This document shows, in pieces, positions 29,597-38,189 of a stretch of 64,000 nucleotides of DNA. Source of the stretch: Jeotgalibacillus sp. R-1-5s-1 (GTDB lineage: Bacteria; Bacillota; Bacilli; Bacillales; Jeotgalibacillaceae). Position 1 is the first letter of the stretch. Each line of letters starts with the position of its first letter. Both the position numbers and the translations under genes were made by a program. The DNA is taken from the NCBI RefSeq assembly GCF_004405105.1, contig NZ_SORW01000053.1, positions 132,870 through 196,869 on the forward strand, in the 5' to 3' direction. Under the pieces are notes generated by a model. That model had not been told where the DNA came from. It saw nothing but the letters and a program-made list of their open reading frames with translations, and did no database searches.

Positions 29597-30637
29597 TTAA
29601 TCCTGTTCCGTTTCATAAAATTTTGATAAAGCCTTTGAAAGATCCATACTCAGCACGTTCAACAGACTGATCACTCTTGCATATTCCATTCTTTTCGGAC
29701 CAAGAATCGCCAGTGCTCCGCTTTGTCCGCCTATGACAGGGAACGTTGCTGTAATCAGTGAAATGTCGCTGAGCGCTTTATCATTATTTTCGGTACCAAT
29801 TTTCACCTGAATACCCGATCCTGAACTATTCTTAATAATCGGATAGAGAGAGTCCTCTCTTTCAATCACATCCATAAACACACGCAGCTTTTCGATATTG
29901 CTGAATTCGGGCTGGTTCATCATATTCATTTTGCCGCCAAAAAACAGTTTATCATGGACTGGTATGTTCAAAATTTCAGCAATCGCTTCAATCATCAGGT
30001 CATAGTTGGCAATGTGCCGCTTAATAAACAGTGCCACTTCTTTATACATCTTATCCTGAAGCTCCACTAACGGCGTTCCGCTCAGACGGTCATTCAAAAC
30101 CCGCACCATTTGTTCAATGTCATCCGGATTCAGTCCTGAAGGGATGGAGAACCTTCTGCTTTCAACATGGCCTGTGTCCGTCACGATGATGGCAATCGCA
30201 CTTTCACGTGTGATCGGCACAATCTGAACATTTTTCACCCTGTTTTCCTGCAGCTCGGGTCCGAGCACAACCGAAGTATAGCTGGTCAGTTCTGAAAGAA
30301 TTTCAGCTGAGCGCTGTACGATATTTTCCATCTCCATAATCCGGTCCGCAAAAATCGACTGGATTTGAGACATATCTTTTTTCCTCAGAGCATGAGGCGC
30401 TAAAAGATGATCTACATAAAACCGGTATCCTTTTTCAGAAGGCACTCTTCCTGATGAAGTATGTGTTTTCTCTATCAGTCCCATTTCCTCGAGGTCCGAC
30501 ATTTCATTGCGGATCGTGGCTGAACTGAAAGGGATTTCCTCCTTTTTGGACAGGCTTCTCGAGCCTACCGGCTGGGCAGAACGAATGAAATCATCAATAA
30601 TCACTTGAAGAATAAGTAATTGTCGATCTGTCAGCAT
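29597..30637 (-). CDS. hrcA: Heat-inducible transcription repressor HrcA
   Basis: Repressor that binds CIRCE operators of class I heat-shock genes; its folding depends on GroE. The 346-residue protein has an N-terminal winged helix with VDDFIRSAQPVGSRSLSKKEEIPFSSATIRNEMSDLEEMGLIEKTHTSSGRVPSEKGYRFYVD, an inserted dimerisation domain, and a GAF-like C-terminal region. The ATG is preceded by GGGGTGATG. It is the first gene of hrcA-grpE-dnaK-dnaJ and lies immediately after a perfect CIRCE element, giving autoregulation. Confidence 0.97.
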   Translation of the reverse strand: MLTDRQLLILQVIIDDFIRSAQPVGSRSLSKKEEIPFSSATIRNEMSDLEEMGLIEKTHTSSGRVPSEKGYRFYVDHLLAPHALRKKDMSQIQSIFADRIMEMENIVQRSAEILSELTSYTSVVLGPELQENRVKNVQIVPITRESAIAIIVTDTGHVESRRFSIPSGLNPDDIEQMVRVLNDRLSGTPLVELQDKMYKEVALFIKRHIANYDLMIEAIAEILNIPVHDKLFFGGKMNMMNQPEFSNIEKLRVFMDVIEREDSLYPIIKNSSGSGIQVKIGTENNDKALSDISLITATFPVIGGQSGALAILGPKRMEYARVISLLNVLSMDLSKALSKFYETEQD

Positions 30638-30652
30638 GTTTCATCACCCCTG

Positions 30653-30679
30653 TTAGCACTCCTTAATTTCGAGTGCTAA
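30653..30679 (-). promoter_or_regulatory. CIRCE operator of the dnaK operon
   Basis: TTAGCACTC-N9-GAGTGCTAA, a perfect 9-bp inverted repeat with 9-nt spacer, 16 nt upstream of hrcA. It is the HrcA binding site. Its place downstream of the promoter fits repression at the transcript start. Confidence 0.98.
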
Positions 30680-30689
30680 ATCTAACATA

Positions 30690-30718
30690 AAGTTATCAAA
30701 TGATGTTTTCACTGTCAA
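30690..30718 (-). promoter_or_regulatory. Sigma-A promoter of hrcA-grpE-dnaK-dnaJ
   Basis: On the minus strand TTGACA (30713-30718) and TAACTT (30690-30695) are 17 nt apart, with CIRCE just downstream. The -10 is a moderate match. This is the usual arrangement of class I heat-shock promoters. Confidence 0.7.
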
Positions 30719-30728
30719 CGAGTTCGCA

Positions 30729-31862
30729 TTAATTTATCCCAAGAAAAGCCTGAAAAACTTCATTGCCTAAAAAGCGCCCTTCCTTTGTTAGCTTCAACCG
30801 GTTTTGATCGTACTGTAAAAGGTTCCTTTTTGTCATTTCCTGAATCGGTCCTCTGAATACCTGATCCATTTCTTTCCCGTATTTCTGAAGAAAAGTGTCA
30901 CCGGACACTCCCTCTGACATTCTCAGTCCGAGAAATAGCTCCTCTTCCATTTTCTCAGCGAGCGTGACAGCAGCAGAGTGTAAAACCGGCTCCTTGGCTT
31001 CTTCCACTGATTGAATATATTTGTTCACTGGCCCGATATTCGAGTAGCGCACGCCGTCAACGTATCCGTGAGCACCCGCTCCAAGACCAAAGTAGGACTC
31101 ATTTTTCCAGTACACCTTATTATGTTCACTTTCAAACCCCGGGAGTGCAAAGTTACTGATTTCATATTGGTTCCGTCCGGCTGCCTCCATCTGTTTCATC
31201 AACAGCTCATACATCGCCGCCTCAGCATCCTCACCAGGCAGTGGCAGCTTCCCTTTTCTCATCAGGTTATAGAAAACTGTTTTCGGTTCAACAATTAATG
31301 AGTAACCGGAATAATGCGGTAAATCCAGCTCAATGGCTTTCTTTAAAGTGTCTTCAAAATCCTCGAGTGTCTGATCCGGAAGAGCGTAGATCAAATCCAC
31401 ACTGAGGTTTGTAATACCGGCCTTCTGAGCGTCTTCAATGGACCTGTAAACGTCAGACGAGCGGTGACCCCGGCCGATTCTCTCGAGCAGCCGGTCGTTA
31501 AACGACTGCACACCAAAGCTCAGCCGGTTAACGCCATGATTTTTCAGCACCTGAATTTTATCCGGTGTCAAATCACCCGGATTGGCTTCAAACGTATATT
31601 CCGCTCCTTCTTCGAGTTGAAAATGACGGCTTATTCCTTCACAAAGCTGTTCAAGCTGAGCCGCTGTCAGAGCGGTCGGTGTTCCTCCACCGACAAACAC
31701 TGTTTTCACCCGGTGTCCCTCGTTCGTTTTCATAGAGAACTCACGGATCAGCATATCAATGTATTTTTCAACGGGCTGACCTTTCATAAATACCTTATTG
31801 AAATCACAGTAATGACAGATGTGATGACAAAATGGAATGTGAATATAAATTGACGAGCTCAT
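30729..31862 (-). CDS. hemW: Radical-SAM heme chaperone HemW
   Basis: Oxygen-independent coproporphyrinogen oxidase-like protein; HemW binds haem and inserts it into respiratory targets. The 377-residue protein has the radical-SAM motif CHHICHYCDF near residue 12, followed by the HemN-type core (FVGGGTPTALT, NPGDLTPDK, SFGVQSFND) and a C-terminal HemW domain. I start at the ATG at 31862 because AGAGGA lies 6 nt upstream of it. The GTG at 31880 would leave no ribosome-binding site. It lies between lepA and hrcA as in B. subtilis. Confidence 0.94.
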   Translation of the reverse strand: MSSSIYIHIPFCHHICHYCDFNKVFMKGQPVEKYIDMLIREFSMKTNEGHRVKTVFVGGGTPTALTAAQLEQLCEGISRHFQLEEGAEYTFEANPGDLTPDKIQVLKNHGVNRLSFGVQSFNDRLLERIGRGHRSSDVYRSIEDAQKAGITNLSVDLIYALPDQTLEDFEDTLKKAIELDLPHYSGYSLIVEPKTVFYNLMRKGKLPLPGEDAEAAMYELLMKQMEAAGRNQYEISNFALPGFESEHNKVYWKNESYFGLGAGAHGYVDGVRYSNIGPVNKYIQSVEEAKEPVLHSAAVTLAEKMEEELFLGLRMSEGVSGDTFLQKYGKEMDQVFRGPIQEMTKRNLLQYDQNRLKLTKEGRFLGNEVFQAFLGIN

Positions 31863-31882
31863 AATCATTCCTCTTTTCACGC

Positions 31883-31925
31883 AAAAAGGGGATGAGCGCT
31901 GATTTCCCAGCCTCTTTTCCCCTTC
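31883..31925 (-). terminator. Terminator between lepA and hemW
   Basis: AAGGGGA pairs with TCCCCTT around a long loop and is followed on the minus strand by TTTTT. It is weaker than the others in the window. Confidence 0.55.
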
Positions 31926-31940
31926 TTTTTTATAATGGGC

Positions 31941-33770
31941 TTATTTTTCCCCTTCATCCATCTGAAGAACCGCCATAAAGGCTTCCTGCGGTACTTCAAC
32001 AGAGCCGACCATTTTCATCCGTTTCTTACCGGCCTTCTGCTTTTCGAGGAGCTTTCGTTTACGGGAAATATCTCCCCCGTAACATTTCGCCAGTACGTTT
32101 TTACGAATGGCTTTAATCGTGGAGCGGGCCACAACTTTATTGCCAACCGCAGCCTGAACCGGAACCTCAAACTGCTGTCTAGGGATCAATTCCTTTAATT
32201 TATCAACAATCAGTTTCCCGCGCTCATAGGCGAAGTCCTTGTGCACGATAAAGCTGAGTGCATCTACCTTTTCGCTGTTTAAAAGAATATCCATTTTCAC
32301 AAGCTTGGATTCGCGATAGCCAATCAGCTCGTAATCGAAAGATGCATATCCTTTTGTACCTGATTTCAACTGGTCGAAAAAGTCATAGACGATTTCAGCA
32401 AGCGGAATTTCATAGACGACGTTCACGCGCGAATCATCCATATACTGCATATCGATGAAGTTACCGCGCTTTGCCTGTGACAGCTCCATAACAGCACCTA
32501 CATAATCATTCGGTACCATAATCGTTGCTTTTACATATGGCTCTTCCACGTGGTGGACAGATTGTGCGTCAGGCATCATAGATGGGTTGTCCACCCGGAT
32601 TTGAGTGCCGTCCTCCTGATAGACATCATAAATTACACTTGGTGCCGTTGTGATCAGGTCAATGTTAAATTCACGTTCAATCCGCTCCTGAATGATTTCC
32701 ATGTGAAGAAGTCCAAGGAATCCACAGCGGAAACCGAATCCAAGTGCCTGTGAAGTCTCTGCTTCAAATTGCAGGGCAGAATCATTCAGTTCAAGCTTTT
32801 CGAGCGCTTCACGTAAATCAACATATTTAGCTGTGTCTATTGGATAAAGTCCGCAATATACCATCGGATTAAGTCTTCTGTAACCCGGAAGCGGTGTATC
32901 TGTCGGCTTTACAGCACTTGTGATCGTATCACCAACACGGGTATCACTCACATTTTTGATCGCTGCAGTTAAAAAGCCTACGTCTCCAACCGTCAATTCT
33001 TCTCTTGGCGTTGATTTTGGGGTAAACACACCGATTTCATTTACTTCAAACTCTTTACCAGTTGCCATCATGCGGATCTTGTCACCTGGTTTAACGGTAC
33101 CTTCCATGATACGGATATAAGCAACGACCCCTCTGTACGGATCATACAAAGAATCAAAGATAAGCGCTTTAAGCGGTGCTTCAGGGTCTCCCTGAGGAGC
33201 AGGGACTTTCTCTACGATCTGTTCAAGAATGTCCTCAATCCCGATTCCTGCTTTGGCTGAAGCAAGAACGGCTTCTGATGCATCAAGTCCGATCACGTCC
33301 TCTACTTCCTGCTTCACACGCTCAGGATCCGCAGCCGGAAGGTCAATTTTATTAATAACCGGAAGAATCTCAAGGTCGTTATCCAATGCAAGATAAACGT
33401 TGGCAAGCGTCTGGGCTTCAATCCCCTGGGCTGCATCAACGACAAGGATCGCCCCTTCGCAGGCCGCAAGACTTCGTGAAACCTCATAGGTGAAATCCAC
33501 GTGTCCCGGTGTATCAATCAGGTGAAATGTATAATCTTCACCATTTTTAGCTGTATAGTTAAGCTGAACAGCATTCAGCTTAATCGTAATGCCACGCTCT
33601 CTTTCAAGGTCCATGGAATCAAGCAGCTGGGCCTTCATTTCACGTGAAGTCAGCGCTTTAGTCTGCTCTAGAATACGGTCAGCAAGCGTTGATTTCCCAT
33701 GGTCAATATGAGCAATAATAGAAAAATTACGGATGTTCTGTTGTCTTTTTAATCGTTCTTCTCGGTTCAT
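31941..33770 (-). CDS. lepA: Elongation factor 4 (LepA)
   Basis: Ribosome-bound translational GTPase that back-translocates stalled ribosomes and helps 30S biogenesis. The 609-residue protein has G1 AHIDHGKST near residue 20, the switch [18 protein letters not shown] near 87, G4 NKIDLP near 140, the EF-G-like domains, and the LepA-specific C-terminal domain with [34 protein letters not shown] precedes the ATG. It is followed by hemW, a conserved pair in Firmicutes. Confidence 0.98.
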   Translation of the reverse strand: MNREERLKRQQNIRNFSIIAHIDHGKSTLADRILEQTKALTSREMKAQLLDSMDLERERGITIKLNAVQLNYTAKNGEDYTFHLIDTPGHVDFTYEVSRSLAACEGAILVVDAAQGIEAQTLANVYLALDNDLEILPVINKIDLPAADPERVKQEVEDVIGLDASEAVLASAKAGIGIEDILEQIVEKVPAPQGDPEAPLKALIFDSLYDPYRGVVAYIRIMEGTVKPGDKIRMMATGKEFEVNEIGVFTPKSTPREELTVGDVGFLTAAIKNVSDTRVGDTITSAVKPTDTPLPGYRRLNPMVYCGLYPIDTAKYVDLREALEKLELNDSALQFEAETSQALGFGFRCGFLGLLHMEIIQERIEREFNIDLITTAPSVIYDVYQEDGTQIRVDNPSMMPDAQSVHHVEEPYVKATIMVPNDYVGAVMELSQAKRGNFIDMQYMDDSRVNVVYEIPLAEIVYDFFDQLKSGTKGYASFDYELIGYRESKLVKMDILLNSEKVDALSFIVHKDFAYERGKLIVDKLKELIPRQQFEVPVQAAVGNKVVARSTIKAIRKNVLAKCYGGDISRKRKLLEKQKAGKKRMKMVGSVEVPQEAFMAVLQMDEGEK

Positions 33771-33851
33771 TCAATGTCCACTCCTGTTTTTTCGACACAA
33801 TACTCTAGCGTAAAGTATAACAGGTTAACAGGCGTGTTTCAATCAGGCATT

Positions 33852-34934
33852 CTACGGAGCACTCACCGGCTCAGCCTGCAGAATCATTTCACTGAGAACC
33901 TCAGCAAAGATCTCTGCCGAACGGTTCAGCTCCTCAAATGTATTGTCTACCCCTCCAAGTTCAAGCAGAATAGATCTTGAAGACAAATCCTGATTAAACT
34001 TTCCGTTTGTGCCTTCCCCTTTTTTCACATAGACACCGCGTGAAATACCTGGGATCCGCTCATTCATCCGTTTATGAATTTCTTCAGAGAACGCTTGATT
34101 TTTATCACTTCCGGCATGATTACCTCCAACTACAAAGGCCGTTTTTGCATAGATGATACCTTCATGATCAAGAACGGTTGCCTCTCTTCTAAGGGAATCC
34201 CGATGAACATCTACAAGATAGGTCAGCTGTCCATTTTCACCCATCGCCGCTTCTACAACATGCCTTGATTCATCGTATGAGCTCCAATAGTCAAGACCTT
34301 TATTTCTCAGCGTCTGAACAATATCTGTTTTATTTACAGCAGCGCCAACGCCTCTTTTTTCAAGCGCCTGCTCAATCACAGGACCGGTCTGCATAATATT
34401 CACTTTGGAATGATGGGCTTTGTTCGGATCCTTCGTTCCAGGCAGATAAGGTAAAAATGACTCTTGAGAGTGAGTGAAGTAAATTAGAACACGTTCAGGC
34501 AACCCTGTCGATTCAGCAGCTGATGTCTCAGCAATTTCTTCAGGTTCAACAGCGTCATCTTCTATGCCAGTCAGAAACCATTCCTCAGGCGGTATTGATT
34601 CAGATGGTTCGGGGAATGAATCCTGTGATGACACAGCAGACGCAGAAGTAAACGACAGACCTTCCATCGTCAGCCAATGAACCGGATCGGATATCGCTCC
34701 TCTCAAATAAGAACCAAATTGTTCAGCTATATCTTCATTTGAAAAATGATAAAATTCCATTTGTAGCAAAAACGTCATCCAGCGGTCAGGAAGCTGATCA
34801 GGAACAGACCATTTAATGTCAGGTACCCCCGATTTAATAACGGGCATATAGACAGCTGTCAGCATTACAGAGAGCAGTAGTAAAAAGGTTTTCAAGAACA
34901 GGTAGACTGATTCGTGTGATAATGCTTTCCTCAT
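33852..34934 (-). CDS. spoIIP: Stage II sporulation protein P
   Basis: Peptidoglycan amidase and endopeptidase of the DMP engulfment machine with SpoIID and SpoIIM, acting in the septal wall. The 360-residue protein has an N-terminal membrane anchor (residues 12-32), a variable linker, and the amidase domain beginning RVLIYFTHSQESFLPYLPG near 150. The zinc-binding histidine and VDVHRDS (about 233-239) follow, and LELGGVDNTFEE near the end. It follows gpr, as in B. subtilis. Its GGGAGG ribosome-binding site lies in a hairpin whose loop holds a sigma-E-like -10. Confidence 0.95.
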   Translation of the reverse strand: MRKALSHESVYLFLKTFLLLLSVMLTAVYMPVIKSGVPDIKWSVPDQLPDRWMTFLLQMEFYHFSNEDIAEQFGSYLRGAISDPVHWLTMEGLSFTSASAVSSQDSFPEPSESIPPEEWFLTGIEDDAVEPEEIAETSAAESTGLPERVLIYFTHSQESFLPYLPGTKDPNKAHHSKVNIMQTGPVIEQALEKRGVGAAVNKTDIVQTLRNKGLDYWSSYDESRHVVEAAMGENGQLTYLVDVHRDSLRREATVLDHEGIIYAKTAFVVGGNHAGSDKNQAFSEEIHKRMNERIPGISRGVYVKKGEGTNGKFNQDLSSRSILLELGGVDNTFEELNRSAEIFAEVLSEMILQAEPVSAP

Positions 34935-34941
34935 TATGTAC

Positions 34942-34978
34942 CTCCCGCAAAATAGGCTGATCCTAGTGTATGCGGGAG
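34942..34978 (-). promoter_or_regulatory. Hairpin with embedded sporulation -10 and the spoIIP ribosome-binding site
   Basis: Arms ctcccgca (34942-34949) and tgcgggag (34971-34978) pair perfectly. Inside, TAGG pairs with CCTA. On the minus strand the 3' arm supplies GGGAGG for spoIIP. CATACACTA (34964-34972) at the 5' arm/loop border matches the sigma-E/K -10. A start about 7 nt downstream would omit the 5' arm and leave the ribosome-binding site free. Confidence 0.65.
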
Positions 34979-34996
34979 CACTCAGTTCAGAACTGA

Positions 34997-36046
34997 TCAG
35001 TGGGTGAAGCTTTCACCTTCGCCGCCTTTAAGCGCAGGGTGAAGCGCAGAATTCAGTGCTGATGCAACCATGTTGGCTGCCTGCTCAATGAAGAGATCCG
35101 TTTCCTTTGGTGTGACAATCAGATTCTGTCCGAGAGGAGACAGTATATCTGAAAACAGCTGCCTCTTTTCGTCCTCATCGAGCGTCCCGAGGACACCTAA
35201 AAACACTTCTTTTTCTTTTTCAGGTACCTCAAGTGTTTGGAGCTCATCTTTAGGAATGGACCCTGTCAGCGCATTTGACGGGCGCATACTCTTCGTTCGT
35301 TTGCTGCTTAGCGTTTTTTCCGTATAGTCCAGCGTATCAAGGGTAATGGACGCCGCATCCACAACCGTTGGAATCCCGATTGAAATAACCGGAACACCGA
35401 GCGTTTCAACGCTGATTTCTTTTCTTTTATTGCCAACGCCTGCCCCCGGCTGTATGCCTGCAGATGAGATTTGAACGGTTGAGTGTATCCGGAGCGCAGA
35501 TTTAGCCGCGAGAGCATCCACAACGACAACAACTCCCGGAGAAAACTCCTTGACGACACCACTCAATATTGAGCCCGTTTCCATACCGGTTAAACCCATC
35601 ACCCCTGGCGCAATTGCGGTGACCCTTCTGTAGCCATCCTCAACAGCTTCCGGTTCATAATCAAACAAATGATTGGTGACATAGATTCTGTGACAAACCT
35701 GTGGCCCAAGTGAATCCGGGGTAATCTGCCAGTTACCAAGGCCTGCAATCAGAACCGGCGCATCCTCAGGAATCTTCGTTTCATCAAAGAAATGTCTGAT
35801 TACTTTCTCCAGCCCGTCCGTTGCTTTTTTTACCCAGATTTCATTTTGTGTTCTCAATTGGGGTACCTCAAACGTCCAGTATTCCCCCTCTTTTTTTCCG
35901 ATTTTTATGCCGGCCTGCTGAGTAATATGAACTTTTTTCAACACAAATGAATCGATTTCTTCTTCTATTATTTCCACTTTCTCCATCTCCTGAAGTTGTT
36001 CAGCTGCCTCAAGAGCTTCCAGCGCAAGATCCGTTCGTCCGGACAT
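34997..36046 (-). CDS. gpr: Germination protease GPR
   Basis: Spore protease made as a zymogen in the forespore that degrades small acid-soluble DNA-binding proteins on germination. The 349-residue protein has a short acidic propeptide (RTDLALEALEAAEQLQEMEKVEIIEEEIDSF), the core with VLIAGLGNWQITPDSLGPQVC, and VVVVDALAAKSALRIHSTVQISSAGIQPGAGVGNKR. Family 25 aspartic-type motifs are retained. It is preceded by a sigma-F/G-type promoter and followed by spoIIP. It lies divergent to rpsT. Confidence 0.97.
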   Translation of the reverse strand: MSGRTDLALEALEAAEQLQEMEKVEIIEEEIDSFVLKKVHITQQAGIKIGKKEGEYWTFEVPQLRTQNEIWVKKATDGLEKVIRHFFDETKIPEDAPVLIAGLGNWQITPDSLGPQVCHRIYVTNHLFDYEPEAVEDGYRRVTAIAPGVMGLTGMETGSILSGVVKEFSPGVVVVVDALAAKSALRIHSTVQISSAGIQPGAGVGNKRKEISVETLGVPVISIGIPTVVDAASITLDTLDYTEKTLSSKRTKSMRPSNALTGSIPKDELQTLEVPEKEKEVFLGVLGTLDEDEKRQLFSDILSPLGQNLIVTPKETDLFIEQAANMVASALNSALHPALKGGEGESFTH

Positions 36047-36085
36047 GATTGTGTCCCCTTTCTCATTTCACAATGTTTGTTTTAG

Positions 36086-36115
36086 TAGGATGAGCGAAAT
36101 TCCGTTTTCCATTCA
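36086..36115 (-). promoter_or_regulatory. Sigma-F/sigma-G type promoter of gpr
   Basis: Minus strand TGAATG (36110-36115), 17 nt, CATCCTA (36086-36092), close to the forespore consensus TGAATA/CATACTA. B. subtilis gpr is a known sigma-F/sigma-G gene. Confidence 0.7.
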
Positions 36116-36182
36116 CGATGCTGCCAGGAGGGTGATCGTCATCGCGTTTTCAAAAAGTCCTGAACCATTTTCAACAGGAGTA

Positions 36183-36211
36183 TTGCATTCCTTGTCCCCG
36201 TTTGATAAAAT
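36183..36211 (+). promoter_or_regulatory. Sigma-A promoter of rpsT
   Basis: TTGCAT-N17-TAAAAT about 120 nt before the rpsT start. The leader contains a small hairpin, CCGGTTTAAGTAAACCGG, near 36241-36258, possibly involved in S20 autoregulation, which I cannot confirm. Confidence 0.6.
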
Positions 36212-36332
36212 ATCCCTTGTTCTTATGTAAATGAATCTTACCGGTTTAAGTAAACCGGCTGCCGCAATTGTCGGCTGATCTTTTAATCGGGTTTTAACAA
36301 AATACCTCGATTCAGTTCGGGAGGTGACATAC

Positions 36333-36587
36333 ATGCCAAATATCAAATCTGCTATTAAACGTACTAAAACAAACGCAGTTCGCAACGAAGCAAACGTTCA
36401 ACAGAAATCTGCTATGCGTACTGCAGTGAAGCGTTTTGAAACAGCTGTTCAAAACAATGCTGAAAACAAAAACGAACTTCTATCTACTGCTGTTAAGCAA
36501 CTTGATAAAGCTGCTCAAAAGGGTCTTATCCACAAGAACAACGCAGCCCGTCAAAAGTCTCGTCTAATGAGAAAGCTTAACGCATAA
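36333..36587 (+). CDS. rpsT: 30S ribosomal protein S20
   Basis: Basic, helical 16S rRNA-binding protein of 84 residues, assembled early into the 30S subunit. [21 protein letters not shown] and the C-terminal [23 protein letters not shown] are unmistakable. The start is the ATG after GGGAGGTGACATAC; the frame from 36324 just adds three residues. It is transcribed alone, opposite to gpr and holA, and ends at a strong terminator. Confidence 0.97.
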   Translation: MPNIKSAIKRTKTNAVRNEANVQQKSAMRTAVKRFETAVQNNAENKNELLSTAVKQLDKAAQKGLIHKNNAARQKSRLMRKLNA

Positions 36588-36592
36588 TAATG

Positions 36593-36626
36593 AACCCCTA
36601 TTCCTGAAACGGAATAGGGGTTTTTT
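36593..36626 (+). terminator. Terminator of rpsT
   Basis: AACCCCTATTCC pairs with GGAATAGGGGTT around a TGAAAC loop, followed by TTTT. It also lies just past the holA stop. Confidence 0.9.
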
Positions 36627-36633
36627 ATTGAGC

Positions 36634-37680
36634 TTAATTTCCGGTATTTGATTTACTTTTCATAATGCCCGGGAGCCTGGTCAGAAATAGCTCAAGCACC
36701 ATTTCTTTTCTTCCTGAAGATGTTTTAAGTGCCAGGTCACTTTGTGCAAGCAGCTGAATGATCTGTGCAAGCTGATCATACGTAAAGAATCTTGCGTGAT
36801 TTTGAGACAGCTTCACCCTGTAGGGGTGCACTTTTAATCTCGATGCAGCCTGCTGCTGACTGAATCCTTTTTCCGTCATGCTCTTCACCTGATAAATTAA
36901 CCGGAACTGCCCCGCCAGTAAAGCGAGTATTTTTAAAGGTTCCTCTTTTTGTTTTAACAAGTCATGATACAAATCCAGCGCCTGATCAATTTTTCCTCCA
37001 ACCGCATATTCAATCAGGTCAAAAACATTCTGTTCCACAGATTTAGGCGTTAATGTTAAAACCGTTTTTAACGAAATGACGCCTTCATTCCTTGAAAACA
37101 ACGCAAGCTTTTCAATTTCAGCCGACAGCATAAACAGATTGGCTCCGGTGAGTGAAACAAGCTTCTCTAATGCATCGTCCTCGATTTTTACATGACTCGC
37201 AGAAGCCCTGCTTTGAATCCAGCCTTTCAGGTCATGTTCAGACAGGTTTTTCGCTTCGATTACAACACCTGATTTTTTTAACGCCTTCGTGATCTTCTTT
37301 CTTTCATCCAGTTTTGCCACAGGGATATATAACACAAGGACGGTATAGGGTGCAGGAGACGCTATGTATTTTTCAAGTGCTGCTGTGGACTCCTGCCCGT
37401 CCTTCTTTTTTTCAGCCGTTAGAAAAACAGGATGATCAATAAAAACGAGTCTTCTTTCGCCCATAAAAGGAAAAGATTCCGCATCCTCCACCGCTGCTTC
37501 CAGACTCGCACCATCACTTAAATCGTGTACGGAGAAATTAAAATCCAGTTCTTCTTCATTCACCACATGCTTCATAAGCAGTTGACGTGTTTCCTGCAGG
37601 AGATAGTCCTCCTCACCGTAAAGCAGATAAAAAGGGGCAAACTGCTTGTTTTTAATTTGATTCCATTCCTTGACTATCAA
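36634..37680 (-). CDS. holA: DNA polymerase III delta subunit HolA
   Basis: Clamp-loader subunit that opens the beta clamp. The 348-residue protein has an N-terminal AAA+-like domain (FYLLYGEEDYLLQETRQLL, FPFMGERRLVFIDHP), a lid, and the C-terminal collar with LKILALLAGQFRLIYQVK and ASRLKVHPYRVKLSQNHA. The start is a TTG at 37680 that aligns with the B. subtilis YqeN start; GAGGCG lies upstream. It is alone in its transcription unit, next to yqzM and comEC as in B. subtilis. Confidence 0.93.
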   Translation of the reverse strand: MIVKEWNQIKNKQFAPFYLLYGEEDYLLQETRQLLMKHVVNEEELDFNFSVHDLSDGASLEAAVEDAESFPFMGERRLVFIDHPVFLTAEKKKDGQESTAALEKYIASPAPYTVLVLYIPVAKLDERKKITKALKKSGVVIEAKNLSEHDLKGWIQSRASASHVKIEDDALEKLVSLTGANLFMLSAEIEKLALFSRNEGVISLKTVLTLTPKSVEQNVFDLIEYAVGGKIDQALDLYHDLLKQKEEPLKILALLAGQFRLIYQVKSMTEKGFSQQQAASRLKVHPYRVKLSQNHARFFTYDQLAQIIQLLAQSDLALKTSSGRKEMVLELFLTRLPGIMKSKSNTGN

Positions 37681-38054
37681 TATTAACGCCTCAATTCAAT
37701 GTATTTCCGAGCTTACGGGATTCATTTTATGTATATAAGCTGCTTCTCACCAACGGTTTGTTTTGCACCTGCCGTACTGAAAAAGCTATTCTTTAACTGA
37801 AGATAATCTTATTCTAAAGAAATCGCGTGCTGATGACAACATAGGAAGCCGCACCGGATAACCGGCGCGGGTATTTAAACTCTGCCAAGAGAAGCCTAGG
37901 ATATTCTCTAAGCAGTGGTTTACACGGTTAGTATTTTCAACAAATCGTGAAATATTTGTGATAACCGATGGGATAGCAGGAAAAATAATTTGTAAGTATA
38001 GATTTTTTTTCTGGCATCCTCTATACTGAAAAAGTATATATAGGAGGGGTAAAA
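37681..38054. other. Intergenic region between holA and yqzM
   Basis: No ORF with translation signals. One small hairpin CGCACCGG/CCGGCGCG lies at about 37855-37870. The 60 bp before yqzM are A+T-rich and include CTATACT near 38029, a possible -10 element. I could not place a convincing -35. Confidence 0.5.
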
Positions 38055-38189
38055 ATGAACGAGTTTGAAAAAAATGTTCAGTCGAAGCGTAACGACTTAA
38101 TTGACTCCGGTGTAGCATTCGTTGTTTCATTCGTATTTTTCGCACTATTATTTACTGTAGGAACCGTTATATCGGTGGTTGGATCTTAA
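38055..38189 (+). CDS. yqzM: YqzM family small membrane protein
   Basis: A 44-residue protein, MNEFEKNVQSKRNDLIDSGV followed by one hydrophobic segment (about 20-42). It closely resembles B. subtilis YqzM, also located between holA and comEC. TAGGAGGGG precedes the ATG. Its function is unknown. The last 4 nt overlap the stop region of comEC on the opposite strand, and its terminator lies inside the comEC coding sequence. Confidence 0.88.
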   Translation: MNEFEKNVQSKRNDLIDSGVAFVVSFVFFALLFTVGTVISVVGS

